The position numbers were made by a program, and so were the translations under genes. Under the pieces are notes generated by a model. The model was not told the DNA's origin and ran no database searches. It saw only the letters and a list, made by a program, of their open reading frames with translations. Below are positions 1 through 8,357 of a DNA stretch of 64,000 nucleotides, one piece after another. Within the stretch, counting starts at the first letter, position 1; each line of letters begins with the position of its first letter. Origin of the DNA: Pedobacter sp. BMA (GTDB lineage: Bacteria; Bacteroidota; Bacteroidia; Sphingobacteriales; Sphingobacteriaceae); assembly GCF_001027745.1 (NCBI RefSeq), contig NZ_LECU01000012.1, positions 1 through 64,000 of the forward strand. The letters run 5' to 3'.

Positions 1-2
1 CT

Positions 3-134
3 TATTTAGTATCTCAAGGTGCTAATGCATCAAGAATTGAAGCTACTGGTTACGGACCTGATCAACCAATTGCAACTAACAAAACTGCAGCTGGTCGTCA
101 AGAAAACCGTCGTGTTGAGTTTACTTTATATTAA
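3..134 (+). CDS. OmpA-family protein, C-terminal fragment
   Basis: This is the 3' end of a gene that begins before the window; 43 codons are visible, ending in TAA. The visible tail has the pattern of the OmpA/MotB peptidoglycan-binding domain: a Gly-Ala-x-x-x-Arg-Ile stretch, then GYGPDQPIATN, then a final GRQENRRVEF. In this family the Asn and Arg residues near the end help bind diaminopimelate in peptidoglycan, so the protein probably anchors the outer membrane to the wall. The next gene, an outer-membrane barrel, starts 17 bases downstream, so the two may be co-transcribed. The N-terminal part cannot be judged. Confidence 0.85.
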   Translation, partial: YLVSQGANASRIEATGYGPDQPIATNKTAAGRQENRRVEFTLY

Positions 135-151
135 TCCAATTACCATCAATC

Positions 152-730
152 ATGAAAAAATTTTTAGCAACAGTAATTATTGCGGCAACTACGGTGTTTG
201 CTGCAAATGCACAAATCCAAAAAGGTAACGTATTGGTAGGTGGAAATCTAAGCAATATCAACTTGGGACTAGATGACCCTAAAATTTTCAGTGTGGATAT
301 TACACCGAAAGCTGCATGGTTTATACAGGACAATGTAGCACTGGGCGCCTATGTAAACTTTGGTTTGGAAACAGCCAAAAATTCCAACACCACTACCAGT
401 TATGGCGTTGGTGCGTTGGGACGGTATTATGCAGGCAAAGACACTGAAGTGCTACGTCACGGCCGTTTCTTTGCTGAAGCAACCGCAGGCATAGGTGGTG
501 TAAATGTGAGTAAAGGTGGTGGTAACACCAACGGTCTTAACTTAAGTGTAGGACCAGGATTTGCTTATTTCGTAACTCCCAATATCGGTTTGGAAACATT
601 ACTTAAGTATAACGGACTGGTAGGTTTCGGTAGTGCTACAACACAAAGTAATCTTAATCTGTCTTTCGGCTTCCAGATCTATTTACCAGGTCAACGAACT
701 GCAAACAAAGTTAAAGGCGATATTAAATAA
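152..730 (+). CDS. outer membrane beta-barrel protein
   Basis: A 192-residue secreted protein. Residues 1-20 form a clear signal peptide ending in ANAQ, a common Bacteroidota cleavage site. The rest alternates glycine and aromatic residues in short strands (for example LGAYVNFGLET, GLETLLKYNGLVGF) and ends in a strand region followed by a short polar tail, which suggests a small porin-like or OmpW/OmpX-like barrel in the outer membrane. No catalytic motif is seen. It follows an OmpA-like gene by 17 bases and is followed by a strong terminator, so it closes that operon. The specific function is unknown. Confidence 0.75.
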   Translation: MKKFLATVIIAATTVFAANAQIQKGNVLVGGNLSNINLGLDDPKIFSVDITPKAAWFIQDNVALGAYVNFGLETAKNSNTTTSYGVGALGRYYAGKDTEVLRHGRFFAEATAGIGGVNVSKGGGNTNGLNLSVGPGFAYFVTPNIGLETLLKYNGLVGFGSATTQSNLNLSFGFQIYLPGQRTANKVKGDIK

Positions 731-746
731 GCGGCCGAAAACTAAA

Positions 747-782
747 AATGCTGTTACCCAAAAGTAACAGCATTTTTTTTTC
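747..782 (+). terminator. Rho-independent terminator
   Basis: A 10-bp stem (ATGCTGTTAC with GTAACAGCAT) around a short loop is followed by eight or more T. It ends the OmpA / barrel-protein operon. Confidence 0.85.
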
Positions 783-867
783 AGATTATTTAGGGCAGTT
801 AAGCGGTTTGTGACATTCCCGCATTCCGGTACGAGGCAAACAAATCAATAATCTAAAACAATTAAAA

Positions 868-1983
868 ATGGATATTAAATTTGCGCAAAAACCATTCTAC
901 GTAAAAACGATGTGCGTACTGGTAAGTCTGATTGCTGTTGGCTATCTGGTGATCATAGCTAAGGAAATTTTATCACCACTCATATTTTCCTGTTTGTTTT
1001 CCATCCTGCTATTGCCTATGGCATCTTTCTTCGAATACCGGCTAAAGTTACCAAGAAGCGCCGCCTCAATGCTATCGGTAATCCTGATGTTAGCTGCAAT
1101 TGGACTTGTACTTTACGTGATAGGCTCGCAGCTAACTGACCTTGCAAATGACTGGCCCCAGTTCCGTGCCCAGCTCAACATTACTGGTCAGAATCTGCAA
1201 AAGTGGATAGATAACCGTTTTCATATTGATGCGGCTAAACAGCTCAACTATGTGCATTCAGCAACCAGCAAAGCCCTGGCTTCCAGCACCACTGTTGTTG
1301 GCGCTACGGTACTATCGCTTTCATCTATTTTGCTGTTTCTGGTATTTACCTTTATCTACACTTTCTTTTTTTTACTGTACCGCACCCTGATCATGAAATT
1401 TCTCGTATCAGTATTTTTAGAAGAAAATAAAAAAATGGTATATGATATTATTGAACAGGTGCAGTACATCATCCGGAAATACATCATTGGATTGCTTATT
1501 GAAATGGCAATCGTGGCAACCGTTGTAAGTATTGTATTCTGGTTTTTGGGGATTAAATACGCTATACTTTTAGGTCTTATTACAGGCATACTTAATATCA
1601 TACCTTATATCGGGATATTTGTAGCACTTATCCTGAGCACACTCATCACTTTTGCTACGGCAACGATACTTTCGAAAGTCATCCTGGTAATTGTAACCCT
1701 CATTATCGTTCATTTAATTGACAGCAACGTCATATTGCCACTGGTAGTGGGTTCGAAAGTTCGGATCAACGCACTTATCACGGTACTGGGCGTAATTATC
1801 GGTGAAATGGTCTGGGGAATATCCGGTATGTTTTTATCTATCCCGGTAATTGCCGTGCTGAAAATAATATTCGATCGCGTAGAAAGCATGAAACCATGGG
1901 GAATCATTCTGGGCGATGAGGAAAAAAAGCAGAATAGACTCGCGAAGAAACTTAGCCCAAAGAAAAAACTGGTTACTGAATAA
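868..1983 (+). CDS. AI-2E family transporter (PerM/YdiK-like permease)
   Basis: A 371-residue integral membrane protein of normal family length. Hydrophobic segments lie near residues 12-55, 62-85, 150-175, 205-230, 232-260, 262-290 and 305-335, and the conserved stretch GILNIIPYIGIFVAL is present near residue 245. The family includes AI-2 exporters and ion or small-molecule permeases such as PerM, so the substrate cannot be assigned from sequence. The charged lysine-rich C terminus is cytoplasmic by the positive-inside rule. The gene stands alone with about 120 bases on either side. It could be linked to stress adaptation given the CsbD gene next door, but that is inference. Confidence 0.85.
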   Translation: MDIKFAQKPFYVKTMCVLVSLIAVGYLVIIAKEILSPLIFSCLFSILLLPMASFFEYRLKLPRSAASMLSVILMLAAIGLVLYVIGSQLTDLANDWPQFRAQLNITGQNLQKWIDNRFHIDAAKQLNYVHSATSKALASSTTVVGATVLSLSSILLFLVFTFIYTFFFLLYRTLIMKFLVSVFLEENKKMVYDIIEQVQYIIRKYIIGLLIEMAIVATVVSIVFWFLGIKYAILLGLITGILNIIPYIGIFVALILSTLITFATATILSKVILVIVTLIIVHLIDSNVILPLVVGSKVRINALITVLGVIIGEMVWGISGMFLSIPVIAVLKIIFDRVESMKPWGIILGDEEKKQNRLAKKLSPKKKLVTE

Positions 1984-2104
1984 TATACAACTATTTATGC
2001 TCAATAGGAATTAAAGCGTTCAGGAATCAAATTATTTTCAACGCTAAAAACATATAAAATTCCACGTTGTTTATAAGATATCATTTACTTAAAATAATAA
2101 TAAA

Positions 2105-2290
2105 ATGGATAAGTTAGAATTAAAAGGAAAGTGGAACGAGCTTAAAGGTAAAGTAAAGCAGGCATATGGTGATCTTACTGACGATGATTTGAAACATGAA
2201 GAAGGTAAAGATGATGAGTTGTATGGAAGGCTCCAGACTAAAACCGGGAAGACCAGAGAAGAAGTGGTAGATTGGTTAAAATCATTATAG
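2105..2290 (+). CDS. CsbD family stress protein
   Basis: A 61-residue charged protein matching the CsbD pattern: LKGKWNELKGKVKQAYGDLTDDDL, then EGKDDELYGRLQTKTGKTREEV. CsbD-like proteins are small, cytosolic and typically induced by general stress in many bacteria; their molecular role is not established. The start is the ATG preceded by an A-rich leader without a Shine-Dalgarno site, as usual in Bacteroidota. A strong terminator follows, so it is monocistronic. Confidence 0.9.
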   Translation: MDKLELKGKWNELKGKVKQAYGDLTDDDLKHEEGKDDELYGRLQTKTGKTREEVVDWLKSL

Positions 2291-2307
2291 AATACAATAT
2301 CAGTTTA

Positions 2308-2342
2308 AGGCCCTTTTCTAAAAAGAAAAGGGCTTTTTTATT
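2308..2342 (+). terminator. Rho-independent terminator after csbD-like gene
   Basis: A stem made by AGGCCCTTTTCT and AGAAAAGGGCTT is followed by a T-run. It sits 17 bases after the CsbD stop codon. Confidence 0.85.
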
Positions 2343-2481
2343 TTAATTAATTAGAACTTGAAAATTAAAATATTTTCAAATTGGTTTAGTTACCAATAAT
2401 CATCACCATAAATCCCCATCCTGCGTAGTCAGTTAAAATCGTTTTTTGCTATGAAAATTACATGGTCAAACCCGGATTGAG

Positions 2482-2715
2482 GTGACTTTGTTAACAATCT
2501 TAAAACTATTTACCTGGGCTGATGTTAAAAATTCGACAAAGATGTTTTATTCGAAAGCAAAAGTGATGTTCACAGGAAGTTCAGAACATTTGAACCTGAG
2601 GATATTAGCTCACGAAGGGTATGAAGTCACTGATGGAGTAGCTAATATTTATGGATGTCTAGTATTTTGGCAAACAATGGATCTTGCAGACGAACGCCTG
2701 GTTGTAAACTTGTAG
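2482..2715 (+). CDS. doubtful hypothetical ORF
   Basis: A 77-codon open frame beginning with GTG that I do not recognise. It has no signal peptide, no membrane segment and no motif. The surrounding 450 bases are AT-rich, and other frames also contain plausible short peptides interrupted by stops, so this may be a decayed gene or chance. Kept only because the stretch 2343-2789 is otherwise without a gene. Confidence 0.25.
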   Translation: MTLLTILKLFTWADVKNSTKMFYSKAKVMFTGSSEHLNLRILAHEGYEVTDGVANIYGCLVFWQTMDLADERLVVNL

Positions 2716-2789
2716 AAGCAATTGCTAATTAAAATGCATCAGAATCAAATAGTTAAGAGAAAATATTTCACTTATATTTTAAAGGTTTT

Positions 2790-3155
2790 ATGGGGAAAAT
2801 TTTTGTTTTAGAAGACGATAAAGACATTAGAGAAGTAGTTACGATGATGCTTGAATCTGAAAATTATACGGTCGTTTCCTTTGCAAACGTACACGATTTC
2901 ATGCAGCGCGATATGAAAGAAATACCAGATCTATTTATCCTTGATGTAATGCTACCAGACGGTTCAGGACTGGATGTTTGCGGAAGGTTAAAGGCAGAAA
3001 GTAGTTTAGCAAATGCCCCTATTATCATTATGAGTGCCCATGCCAGTGTTGAAGAAGTTAGAAATGGGTGCGGTGCTGAAAGTTTTATTCAAAAGCCGTT
3101 TGACATGGATTTTTTTCTAGGCAAAGTACGTTCGCAAATCGAAAATTCTGCTTAA
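2790..3155 (+). CDS. single-domain response regulator (receiver only)
   Basis: A 121-residue CheY-like receiver domain with no output domain. The acidic pair is D9/D10, the phospho-acceptor is D52 in LFILDVMLPDGSG, the switch serine is S82 in IIIMSAH, and the conserved lysine is K102 in QKPF. All residues needed for phosphorylation are present. With no output domain it probably acts by protein contact or within a phosphorelay. No histidine kinase is adjacent, so it is an orphan; the partner kinase cannot be named. Confidence 0.9.
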   Translation: MGKIFVLEDDKDIREVVTMMLESENYTVVSFANVHDFMQRDMKEIPDLFILDVMLPDGSGLDVCGRLKAESSLANAPIIIMSAHASVEEVRNGCGAESFIQKPFDMDFFLGKVRSQIENSA

Positions 3156-3219
3156 TCGTTTGAAAGGTAAGGGTAAATACCCTTGCATCACTTTGGATTA
3201 GCCCTGCCAGCTGTAGCAT

Positions 3220-3723
3220 CTAGCGCAGGAGTTTATTCCGTGTGGGGTTCTCAGCAACGTTAGAGGGACGATTATCGAGATATTTTTTAGTTAGAACATA
3301 ACCAACTGTGGCAAAAGCGGCAAAAACCAGGTGAGCCGGTATACGCTGTAGGTAGAATCTTTTATAATCCATAAAAGGTGTAAAGGGATGAAGCTTGAAT
3401 GTTGTTTTCCAGATCCCAATTCCAACTACGCTACTGGCCAGGCCCAATAGAATGGCTGAGCCGACCGAAGGTTTTAGCAGCTTTTTTTCCCATAACATCA
3501 CATATATTAAAGAAAAAGCCATTCCCAGTGCGTAATGACCCGCCCATCCAGTTAAAGTTTTTGTTTCGCTTGACAGGGTTGGCAGAAGTCTGCCAACGAG
3601 TCTGCGCAAATGTTTAGGTTCACGAAAATCCTGTTCCCCGAGCGACATTAGTGCACTCGATAAGGTCATCACTGTTGTACCCGCTATAGTGGCACCAACT
3701 GTTTTGATTAGATAATTTCTCAT
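3220..3723 (-). CDS. hypothetical inner membrane protein
   Basis: A 167-residue protein with four likely membrane segments, near residues 7-27, 62-80, 87-107 and 125-145. The segment order and a GxAxHYALG motif recall small DUF1440/DUF2938-like membrane proteins, but I cannot assign a family with certainty. The Arg/Lys-rich loops suggest the usual inner membrane topology. It is convergent with the receiver gene and transcribed alone. Function unknown. Confidence 0.65.
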   Translation of the reverse strand: MRNYLIKTVGATIAGTTVMTLSSALMSLGEQDFREPKHLRRLVGRLLPTLSSETKTLTGWAGHYALGMAFSLIYVMLWEKKLLKPSVGSAILLGLASSVVGIGIWKTTFKLHPFTPFMDYKRFYLQRIPAHLVFAAFATVGYVLTKKYLDNRPSNVAENPTRNKLLR

Positions 3724-3823
3724 ATAATATATATTTAAAATTTAATGATTAACCCTGACATCAAATATTTGCCTGGTTGAAAAAAGTTACGCCTTCATTT
3801 ACATCATGATGATATTTTACTGA

Positions 3824-4294
3824 TCATTTAATAAGGTAAAAATAGAACATTGCTTTTACGATCTGACTCATTGCCCGTTTACCGGTAACCCAATCCGCTA
3901 TACTTTCCCGATCAATTCCGGTATCGAATGCTATTTGTTTTATTCTGATTCCTTTTTCCTTCATCTTATTTTCGATCCACGGCACATTTACCAATTGTGC
4001 GGGCGAAGGAAGCTTTGTCTCGGCAGAAACTACTATCTCATATCCAGGCATCTGTTTTCTAAAAAGATCCTGCGTGCGTTTCAATAATGTCGCCTCGCTT
4101 GCATATTTACCTGAAGAGGTCTCATTTTGTACTGTAGAAACCTGAATGGTGGTATCATCAACGGCAGTTATTGAAAATTCAATATTTGACTGTTCTTTAT
4201 GCCTGAGCGCTCCCGCTTCAAGTTTATCCAATTGTTTACTTCCAATGTGATTTTTTAAAAGATTGATATGTTGTATAATGCTCATGTTAACCAT
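3824..4294 (-). CDS. hypothetical protein with C-terminal helix-turn-helix-like segment
   Basis: A 156-residue soluble protein that I do not recognise. The last 50 residues (KEKGIRIKQIAFDTGIDRESIADWVTGKRAM) have the spacing of a helix-turn-helix, which would suggest DNA binding; the first 100 residues carry no known motif. Two start codons are possible: the ATG at 4294, or an in-frame ATG nine bases later (MSIIQH). The latter leaves 11 bases after the conserved 28-bp upstream motif, closer to the 8 bases seen at the DUF3606 gene, so I prefer it slightly. The shared motif suggests co-regulation with the DUF3606-glycosylase pair. Confidence 0.6.
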   Translation of the reverse strand: MVNMSIIQHINLLKNHIGSKQLDKLEAGALRHKEQSNIEFSITAVDDTTIQVSTVQNETSSGKYASEATLLKRTQDLFRKQMPGYEIVVSAETKLPSPAQLVNVPWIENKMKEKGIRIKQIAFDTGIDRESIADWVTGKRAMSQIVKAMFYFYLIK

Positions 4295-4296
4295 AG

Positions 4297-4324
4297 AACA
4301 GTTTGGTTTAGGTTAAGTTCTGTT
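4297..4324 (-). promoter_or_regulatory. 28-bp repeated upstream motif, copy 1
   Basis: This copy matches the one at 5440-5467 at 25 of 28 positions and sits directly ahead of the start of the 3824-4294 gene. On the minus strand it runs from AACAGAACTTAACC to CCAAACTGTT, with inverted ends AACAG and CTGTT. The GAAC and GTT blocks 17 bases apart resemble the layout of ECF-type promoters, but an operator is equally possible. Confidence 0.55.
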
Positions 4325-4391
4325 AAAATGAAGGCAAACTAGCTACGCAGCTTTGGTGAGGGAGGAATGGTCTTCTTTGATTAGTAGCCTA

Positions 4392-5165
4392 CTAATAAAG
4401 TTTTTGCTCAGAAGTAAAATATGCAGTTCTACCCCCGATGGTTTCTGATTTAATCAGCTTTCCTGTGGGCGACCTTTCAATCTTAGACCCGTGGATTTTC
4501 ATGAAATCGCGCAGCTCTCCGCGAAGCTCATCTTTGTTTTCTTTTTTGATATCTCTAATGGCTTCGCTTAATACCTCTGTAATGGTTGCCAATAGTTGCT
4601 TTGCCACATTCTCTGGAATCGATTTCGCTATTGAAAATGGGGAGATACGCGCTGCCCAAAGAATTTCATCAGCATAAGAATTGCCGATGCCGCGGATGGC
4701 TTTCTGATCCATGAGCACTTCCTTAATCTTCTTTGATCTTTTTGACAGCAGAGTGAGAAAGTCGCCCTCGCTGATCTCCAGTGCATCTGGCACCTTATTT
4801 TCTGCAGGATTTAATGTCGGGGTAGCCTGCTTCAGCGTATCAATTACCGCAAATGTATTTTTGCCGGTGAAATGAAAAATTAATATGGAATGTTTAGGAG
4901 CCTCATCATCTTTCTGGATTTCTCTCAACTCTCCCCGCAGCATCAGATGTAAGCCCAGGATATCGCTTTTTCCAAAATGAAATTGTAAAGTTTTCCCTAC
5001 ACGTGCTACTTTCTCCAATTTTTGTCCTTCCAGCTTGCTTTTTAGCTCAGCAGATGACACGTTAATCTTTTTAGCTACAACTACGTCGAGCTTTTCTAAT
5101 TTTTTACCCTTAAACTTATGGTTTAGGGTACTGGCAAATACGGTAAGATCGGGTAGTTCGGCCAT
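4392..5165 (-). CDS. Fpg/Nei family DNA glycosylase, atypical (Ala at position 2, no zinc finger)
   Basis: A 257-residue base-excision repair glycosylase of the formamidopyrimidine/endonuclease VIII family. The family N terminus MPELP is here M-A-E-L-P, so the catalytic proline is replaced by alanine, while the neighbouring Glu is kept. K58 in the VGKTLQF block corresponds to the conserved beta-hairpin lysine. The helix-two-turn-helix motif is intact near residues 150-172 (DQKAIRGIGNSYADEIL). The C terminus has the shape of the family's finger (GGRTAYFTSEQKLY) but lacks all four cysteines, like the zincless finger of NEIL1. It lies 8 bases after the DUF3606 gene, so the two form an operon. 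Activity may be altered. Confidence 0.85.
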   Translation of the reverse strand: MAELPDLTVFASTLNHKFKGKKLEKLDVVVAKKINVSSAELKSKLEGQKLEKVARVGKTLQFHFGKSDILGLHLMLRGELREIQKDDEAPKHSILIFHFTGKNTFAVIDTLKQATPTLNPAENKVPDALEISEGDFLTLLSKRSKKIKEVLMDQKAIRGIGNSYADEILWAARISPFSIAKSIPENVAKQLLATITEVLSEAIRDIKKENKDELRGELRDFMKIHGSKIERSPTGKLIKSETIGGRTAYFTSEQKLY

Positions 5166-5173
5166 GACTTTTT

Positions 5174-5431
5174 TTATACGCTTAAATATTTTTTGATTTC
5201 CCTTATGGAGTTGCCATTGAGCGCTATTGCACCTTTAAGTGAGTTTACATCGATTTGAAATTGCGCTGCCCAGTAGGCTAAATCCTTTGGGTCATCCGCA
5301 TTGATTTCACGATGTTCCGACTGATCATCGAAAGGCTCCAATGTATCAGCATCATCTTCAATAGGATATCTTTCTCTGACCTCATCTGGATCTGGCACTT
5401 CACCCATGTTTTGATTTTGATTATCTTCCAT
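5174..5431 (-). CDS. DUF3606 domain protein
   Basis: An 85-residue protein. The C-terminal half (residues 43-83, EINADDPKDLAYWAAQF to IKKYL) fits the DUF3606 pattern, including the YWA and GNS blocks. The N-terminal half is acidic and probably disordered. Function is unknown; such proteins are small and cytosolic. It is the first gene of an operon with the glycosylase and carries the repeated 28-bp motif 8 bases before its ATG, which suggests joint control of both genes. Confidence 0.8.
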   Translation of the reverse strand: MEDNQNQNMGEVPDPDEVRERYPIEDDADTLEPFDDQSEHREINADDPKDLAYWAAQFQIDVNSLKGAIALNGNSIREIKKYLSV

Positions 5432-5439
5432 AGGTTTAA

Positions 5440-5467
5440 AACAGTTTGGCTCAGGTTAAGTTCTGTA
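5440..5467 (-). promoter_or_regulatory. 28-bp repeated upstream motif, copy 2
   Basis: Second copy of the motif at 4297-4324, differing at three positions only, and 8 bases ahead of the DUF3606 start. Same orientation relative to the gene as copy 1. Confidence 0.55.
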
Positions 5468-5647
5468 AATCGACGACCATTAGTAATAAAATCTGGGTCA
5501 GCCATATAAATATACTCTTTTTCAAATCTCATACCTCAAACTAAAGAAACAACTAAATTTAATACAATGTCCGGAATTTCTGTTAAGCCTGGAAAAAGTG
5601 AAGGACACCCATACGGAAATAATAATCAGTTTAAAATTGAAAAATGT

Positions 5648-6526
5648 TTATACCTGTGACATGAACTGATTTTGTTTTCGATACTCTTTTGGACTTGAAC
5701 CAATCATCTTCTTAAACATCCTGGAGAAATACTGCTGATTACCAAAACCGGTTAGTGCGGCAATTTCTCCATATGGAATATTGGATGTGATGATTAAATA
5801 TTGGGCCCTTTCGATTCGTGTTTCTAAAATAAAGTTTACCGGACTTTTCCCTGTGCAGCGATGGAAGATTCGCGAAAAGTAATCTACATTTAAATTGGCA
5901 TGATTAGCCAGCTCATTTACCTTTAATTGATTTCCGATATTGATTTGAATATAGCTGATGGCAGACAGCACAGCCGACGGAATAGGTTGGTTGTTGATCA
6001 TTTTAAACCGTTCCGATTTCATAAATCTCGACAGCAACTGATGAATAATGCCTTGAGTTTCGTACTGCACCCCTATATGTTGTTGTTCGTTTAATTTCCT
6101 GTATTCCTTATAGAACTCATCTTTTTCGTAAACTTTTGGATTGTCAGACCGGTTAATTCCCCGGCCTGGATTGATCTCAATCAGCCTTTTGAAATTAACA
6201 ACATCAATCTCGGCAGCAGATAGGTTTAAAACTTCCCTACAATGGCTAAATGTTGATATTCCATTAGTAGATTCCTCAAAAAACTGTATAAAGTACTGGT
6301 GCAGAAAACCATCGCAATGGAGATCGCACAGCGTAAAGCTCGGAATCAGATAAAGTTGTCCTTCTACCAATTTGGTGTGTCCGTTCTGACTGTTTATATA
6401 TCCTTCTCCAGCCGCTATATAATATATTCTATAGTAGGGACTGATGACATTGTTAAAATTCCATCTGGGTCCGAGTCTAACCAAGTCAGCATTTAAGAGA
6501 TGAAAATAATTTTTAGTTAGTTTCAT
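5648..6526 (-). CDS. AraC family transcriptional regulator
   Basis: A 292-residue regulator. Residues 1-150 look like the AraC-type cupin sensing domain (YYRIYYIAAGEGYINSQNG, GQLYLIPSF). Residues 185-285 hold the two helix-turn-helix motifs of the AraC domain, including VNELANHANLNVDYFSRIFHRCTGKSP and IPYGEIAALTGFGNQQYFSRMFKKMIGSSPKEYRKQ, the family signature. It lies downstream of the GH29 fucosidase on the same strand, 123 bases apart. The fucosidase promoter carries 21-bp-spaced direct repeats, the arrangement AraC proteins bind, so it may activate that gene in response to a sugar. The ligand is unknown. Confidence 0.9.
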   Translation of the reverse strand: MKLTKNYFHLLNADLVRLGPRWNFNNVISPYYRIYYIAAGEGYINSQNGHTKLVEGQLYLIPSFTLCDLHCDGFLHQYFIQFFEESTNGISTFSHCREVLNLSAAEIDVVNFKRLIEINPGRGINRSDNPKVYEKDEFYKEYRKLNEQQHIGVQYETQGIIHQLLSRFMKSERFKMINNQPIPSAVLSAISYIQINIGNQLKVNELANHANLNVDYFSRIFHRCTGKSPVNFILETRIERAQYLIITSNIPYGEIAALTGFGNQQYFSRMFKKMIGSSPKEYRKQNQFMSQV

Positions 6527-6649
6527 CGGTTTACGAAGTTTTTGTTATGTAAATATCTGTCACCTCCAATTGCTTAAGAATGCCAATATAATAACAAGCA
6601 CTTTCATTCAGAAATGATTACTGCACGAGTTTGATTACCGCATTAGAAA

Positions 6650-8305
6650 TCAGGTTATTTTAAGTGCAAATGCAAATTTAGAAAGCTTACCATCTTCGGG
6701 CAAGAAGACATTGAGACCAGTTTGGCTACGGATAAACTTTAACGGAAGACCGGTAGATACCATTTTGACCTGGTTGATTTTTTCCGGATAATAAATGCTT
6801 TGATCTGCGAGGCTCTTGATATGAACAAAATTCCGGCTAAAATCTGAAGACATTATTGTTGCATATAAGGCACCATCCTTAGTCACAAATCTTACGTCCT
6901 CTTCGGTGAAAGGCTTGCCCTTACCTTCGTTAAAACCCTGTGCAGAAAGTGCCGCCGCGCCAAGCTGCGCTGGCCCTTCACCAAAAATTACCCACGGCCG
7001 TGTGCCATATATACTTTCCCCGTTCTCCCTCATCCAGGCACCAATTTCGTTAACGATTTGTAACTCCAGCTCATCCATGGTACCGTCACCTCTCAAAGGC
7101 ACATTAAGCATCAGATTACCGTTTTTGCTCACCACATCAATCAAAGTATGAACAACCGATTTAGCGCTTTTGTATCGCTTATTATCATAAACCGACCTGT
7201 TGTAATGCCAGTCGCCAATGCAGGTATCCGTTTGCCATGGCAGGGGCTCTATACCATTACTTTGGCCACGTTCAATGTCCCATACCATCGCCTGTCTTTG
7301 CTCCTCATTTAATATTTTGCCGGTAATTACTGCCTGCAAACTGCCTTTATCCCTGATACTTTTATTGTAAAAGTGCGACGCAATTTTTAAACCGGCATCG
7401 TCTATCGGCCATAGCGGGAACTGCGAATCGTCAAAATAAATCATATCAGGCTGATACTTATCAATGAGTTCGATGGTTCGGTTGTAGAACTTCTCGATGT
7501 ACTTTTTATCAGGTTTACTTACGCCGTTACCCCAATCCCATTGCCTGTGAATCATCCCATTATCAAAACTGTTTTCACTTAACTGATGTTGCTGGGCATA
7601 GAGTTCCTGTGGATCAAGTCCATCCCACCACATGCCTCTGCCTTGCAATTTAGTCAGGTTACCATCGTAAGGTACACCCGCATAGGGGCCCGATTTGTCC
7701 GATCGTTTTGCGGTTTCCATCCAACTCCAGGTATGGGCAGCATGCACACTCACCGCAAAATGCAAACCTCTTTTTCTTGCGGCGGCGGCCCAGCCGCCAA
7801 CAATATCTTTTTTTGGACCCAGTTTAGTCGAATTCCAATTCTTTTGAAAACGGCTATCGTACAAGTCAAAATTATCATGGTGGTTGGCCAGCGCCATGAA
7901 GTATTTTGCACCCGAATGATGATAAAGATCAACGATGGCTTCCGGGTCCCATTTTTCGGCCTTCCAGGTGTTAATTACATCCTTAAACCCAAATTGTGAA
8001 GGATGTCCATACTTTTTAAGGTGAAATTTGTATTGACCGGATCCCTCCATGTACATGTTTCTTGCATACCAGTCCCCTGCTTCCGGCTGGCACTGAGGGC
8101 CCCAATGCGCCCACATGCCAAATTTGGCATCTCTGAACCAATCCGGCGTAACATATTTTCTTAGCGACGGCCAGGTGGGTTGAAACGGATTTTTAGTTTC
8201 CGAGCTGGTTACCATGTGACGGATTATGGTTGCTTTGGCATTATTTGCTAAATAGAAGCCTGGAAGGCCCGTGGTTAGGAGTTTGAGCAGGGTACGTCTT
8301 TTCAT
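6650..8305 (-). CDS. GH29 alpha-L-fucosidase, Tat-exported
   Basis: A 551-residue glycoside hydrolase family 29 enzyme that would remove alpha-linked L-fucose from glycans. Residues 1-25 begin MKRRTLLKLL, a twin-arginine signal, so it is probably exported folded to the periplasm. Visible family features are FGMWAHWGP (63-70), the ANHHDNFDLYDS block (140-151), and YFDD (290-293) containing the likely nucleophile Asp. It stands upstream of an AraC regulator and divergent from a sugar dehydrogenase. Its promoter has a -7 box and tandem repeats. Other exo-fucosidase or galactosidase specificity within GH29 cannot be excluded. Confidence 0.88.
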   Translation of the reverse strand: MKRRTLLKLLTTGLPGFYLANNAKATIIRHMVTSSETKNPFQPTWPSLRKYVTPDWFRDAKFGMWAHWGPQCQPEAGDWYARNMYMEGSGQYKFHLKKYGHPSQFGFKDVINTWKAEKWDPEAIVDLYHHSGAKYFMALANHHDNFDLYDSRFQKNWNSTKLGPKKDIVGGWAAAARKRGLHFAVSVHAAHTWSWMETAKRSDKSGPYAGVPYDGNLTKLQGRGMWWDGLDPQELYAQQHQLSENSFDNGMIHRQWDWGNGVSKPDKKYIEKFYNRTIELIDKYQPDMIYFDDSQFPLWPIDDAGLKIASHFYNKSIRDKGSLQAVITGKILNEEQRQAMVWDIERGQSNGIEPLPWQTDTCIGDWHYNRSVYDNKRYKSAKSVVHTLIDVVSKNGNLMLNVPLRGDGTMDELELQIVNEIGAWMRENGESIYGTRPWVIFGEGPAQLGAAALSAQGFNEGKGKPFTEEDVRFVTKDGALYATIMSSDFSRNFVHIKSLADQSIYYPEKINQVKMVSTGLPLKFIRSQTGLNVFLPEDGKLSKFAFALKIT

Positions 8306-8328
8306 ATATCTGGCTAATAGTCAACATT

Positions 8329-8336
8329 CAAATATA
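8329..8336 (-). promoter_or_regulatory. Bacteroidota -7 box (TATATTTG) of the GH29 gene
   Basis: On the minus strand TATATTTG matches the TAnnTTTG consensus of the Bacteroidota primary sigma factor. It would place the transcript start about 15-20 bases before the GH29 ATG. No good -33 TTTG is visible, which fits dependence on an activator bound to the repeats just upstream. Confidence 0.6.
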
Positions 8337-8357
8337 GGGCGCATCAATGCAATAACA

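Noticed and set aside
5278..5532. An 84-codon open frame on the minus strand overlapping the DUF3606 gene start
   Set aside because: It overlaps the DUF3606 gene in another frame and includes the repeated regulatory motif, which happens to read as protein; no protein motif is present.
7586..7999. A 137-codon frame on the plus strand opposite the fucosidase
   Set aside because: It lies entirely antisense to a well supported GH29 gene and shows no coherent protein features.
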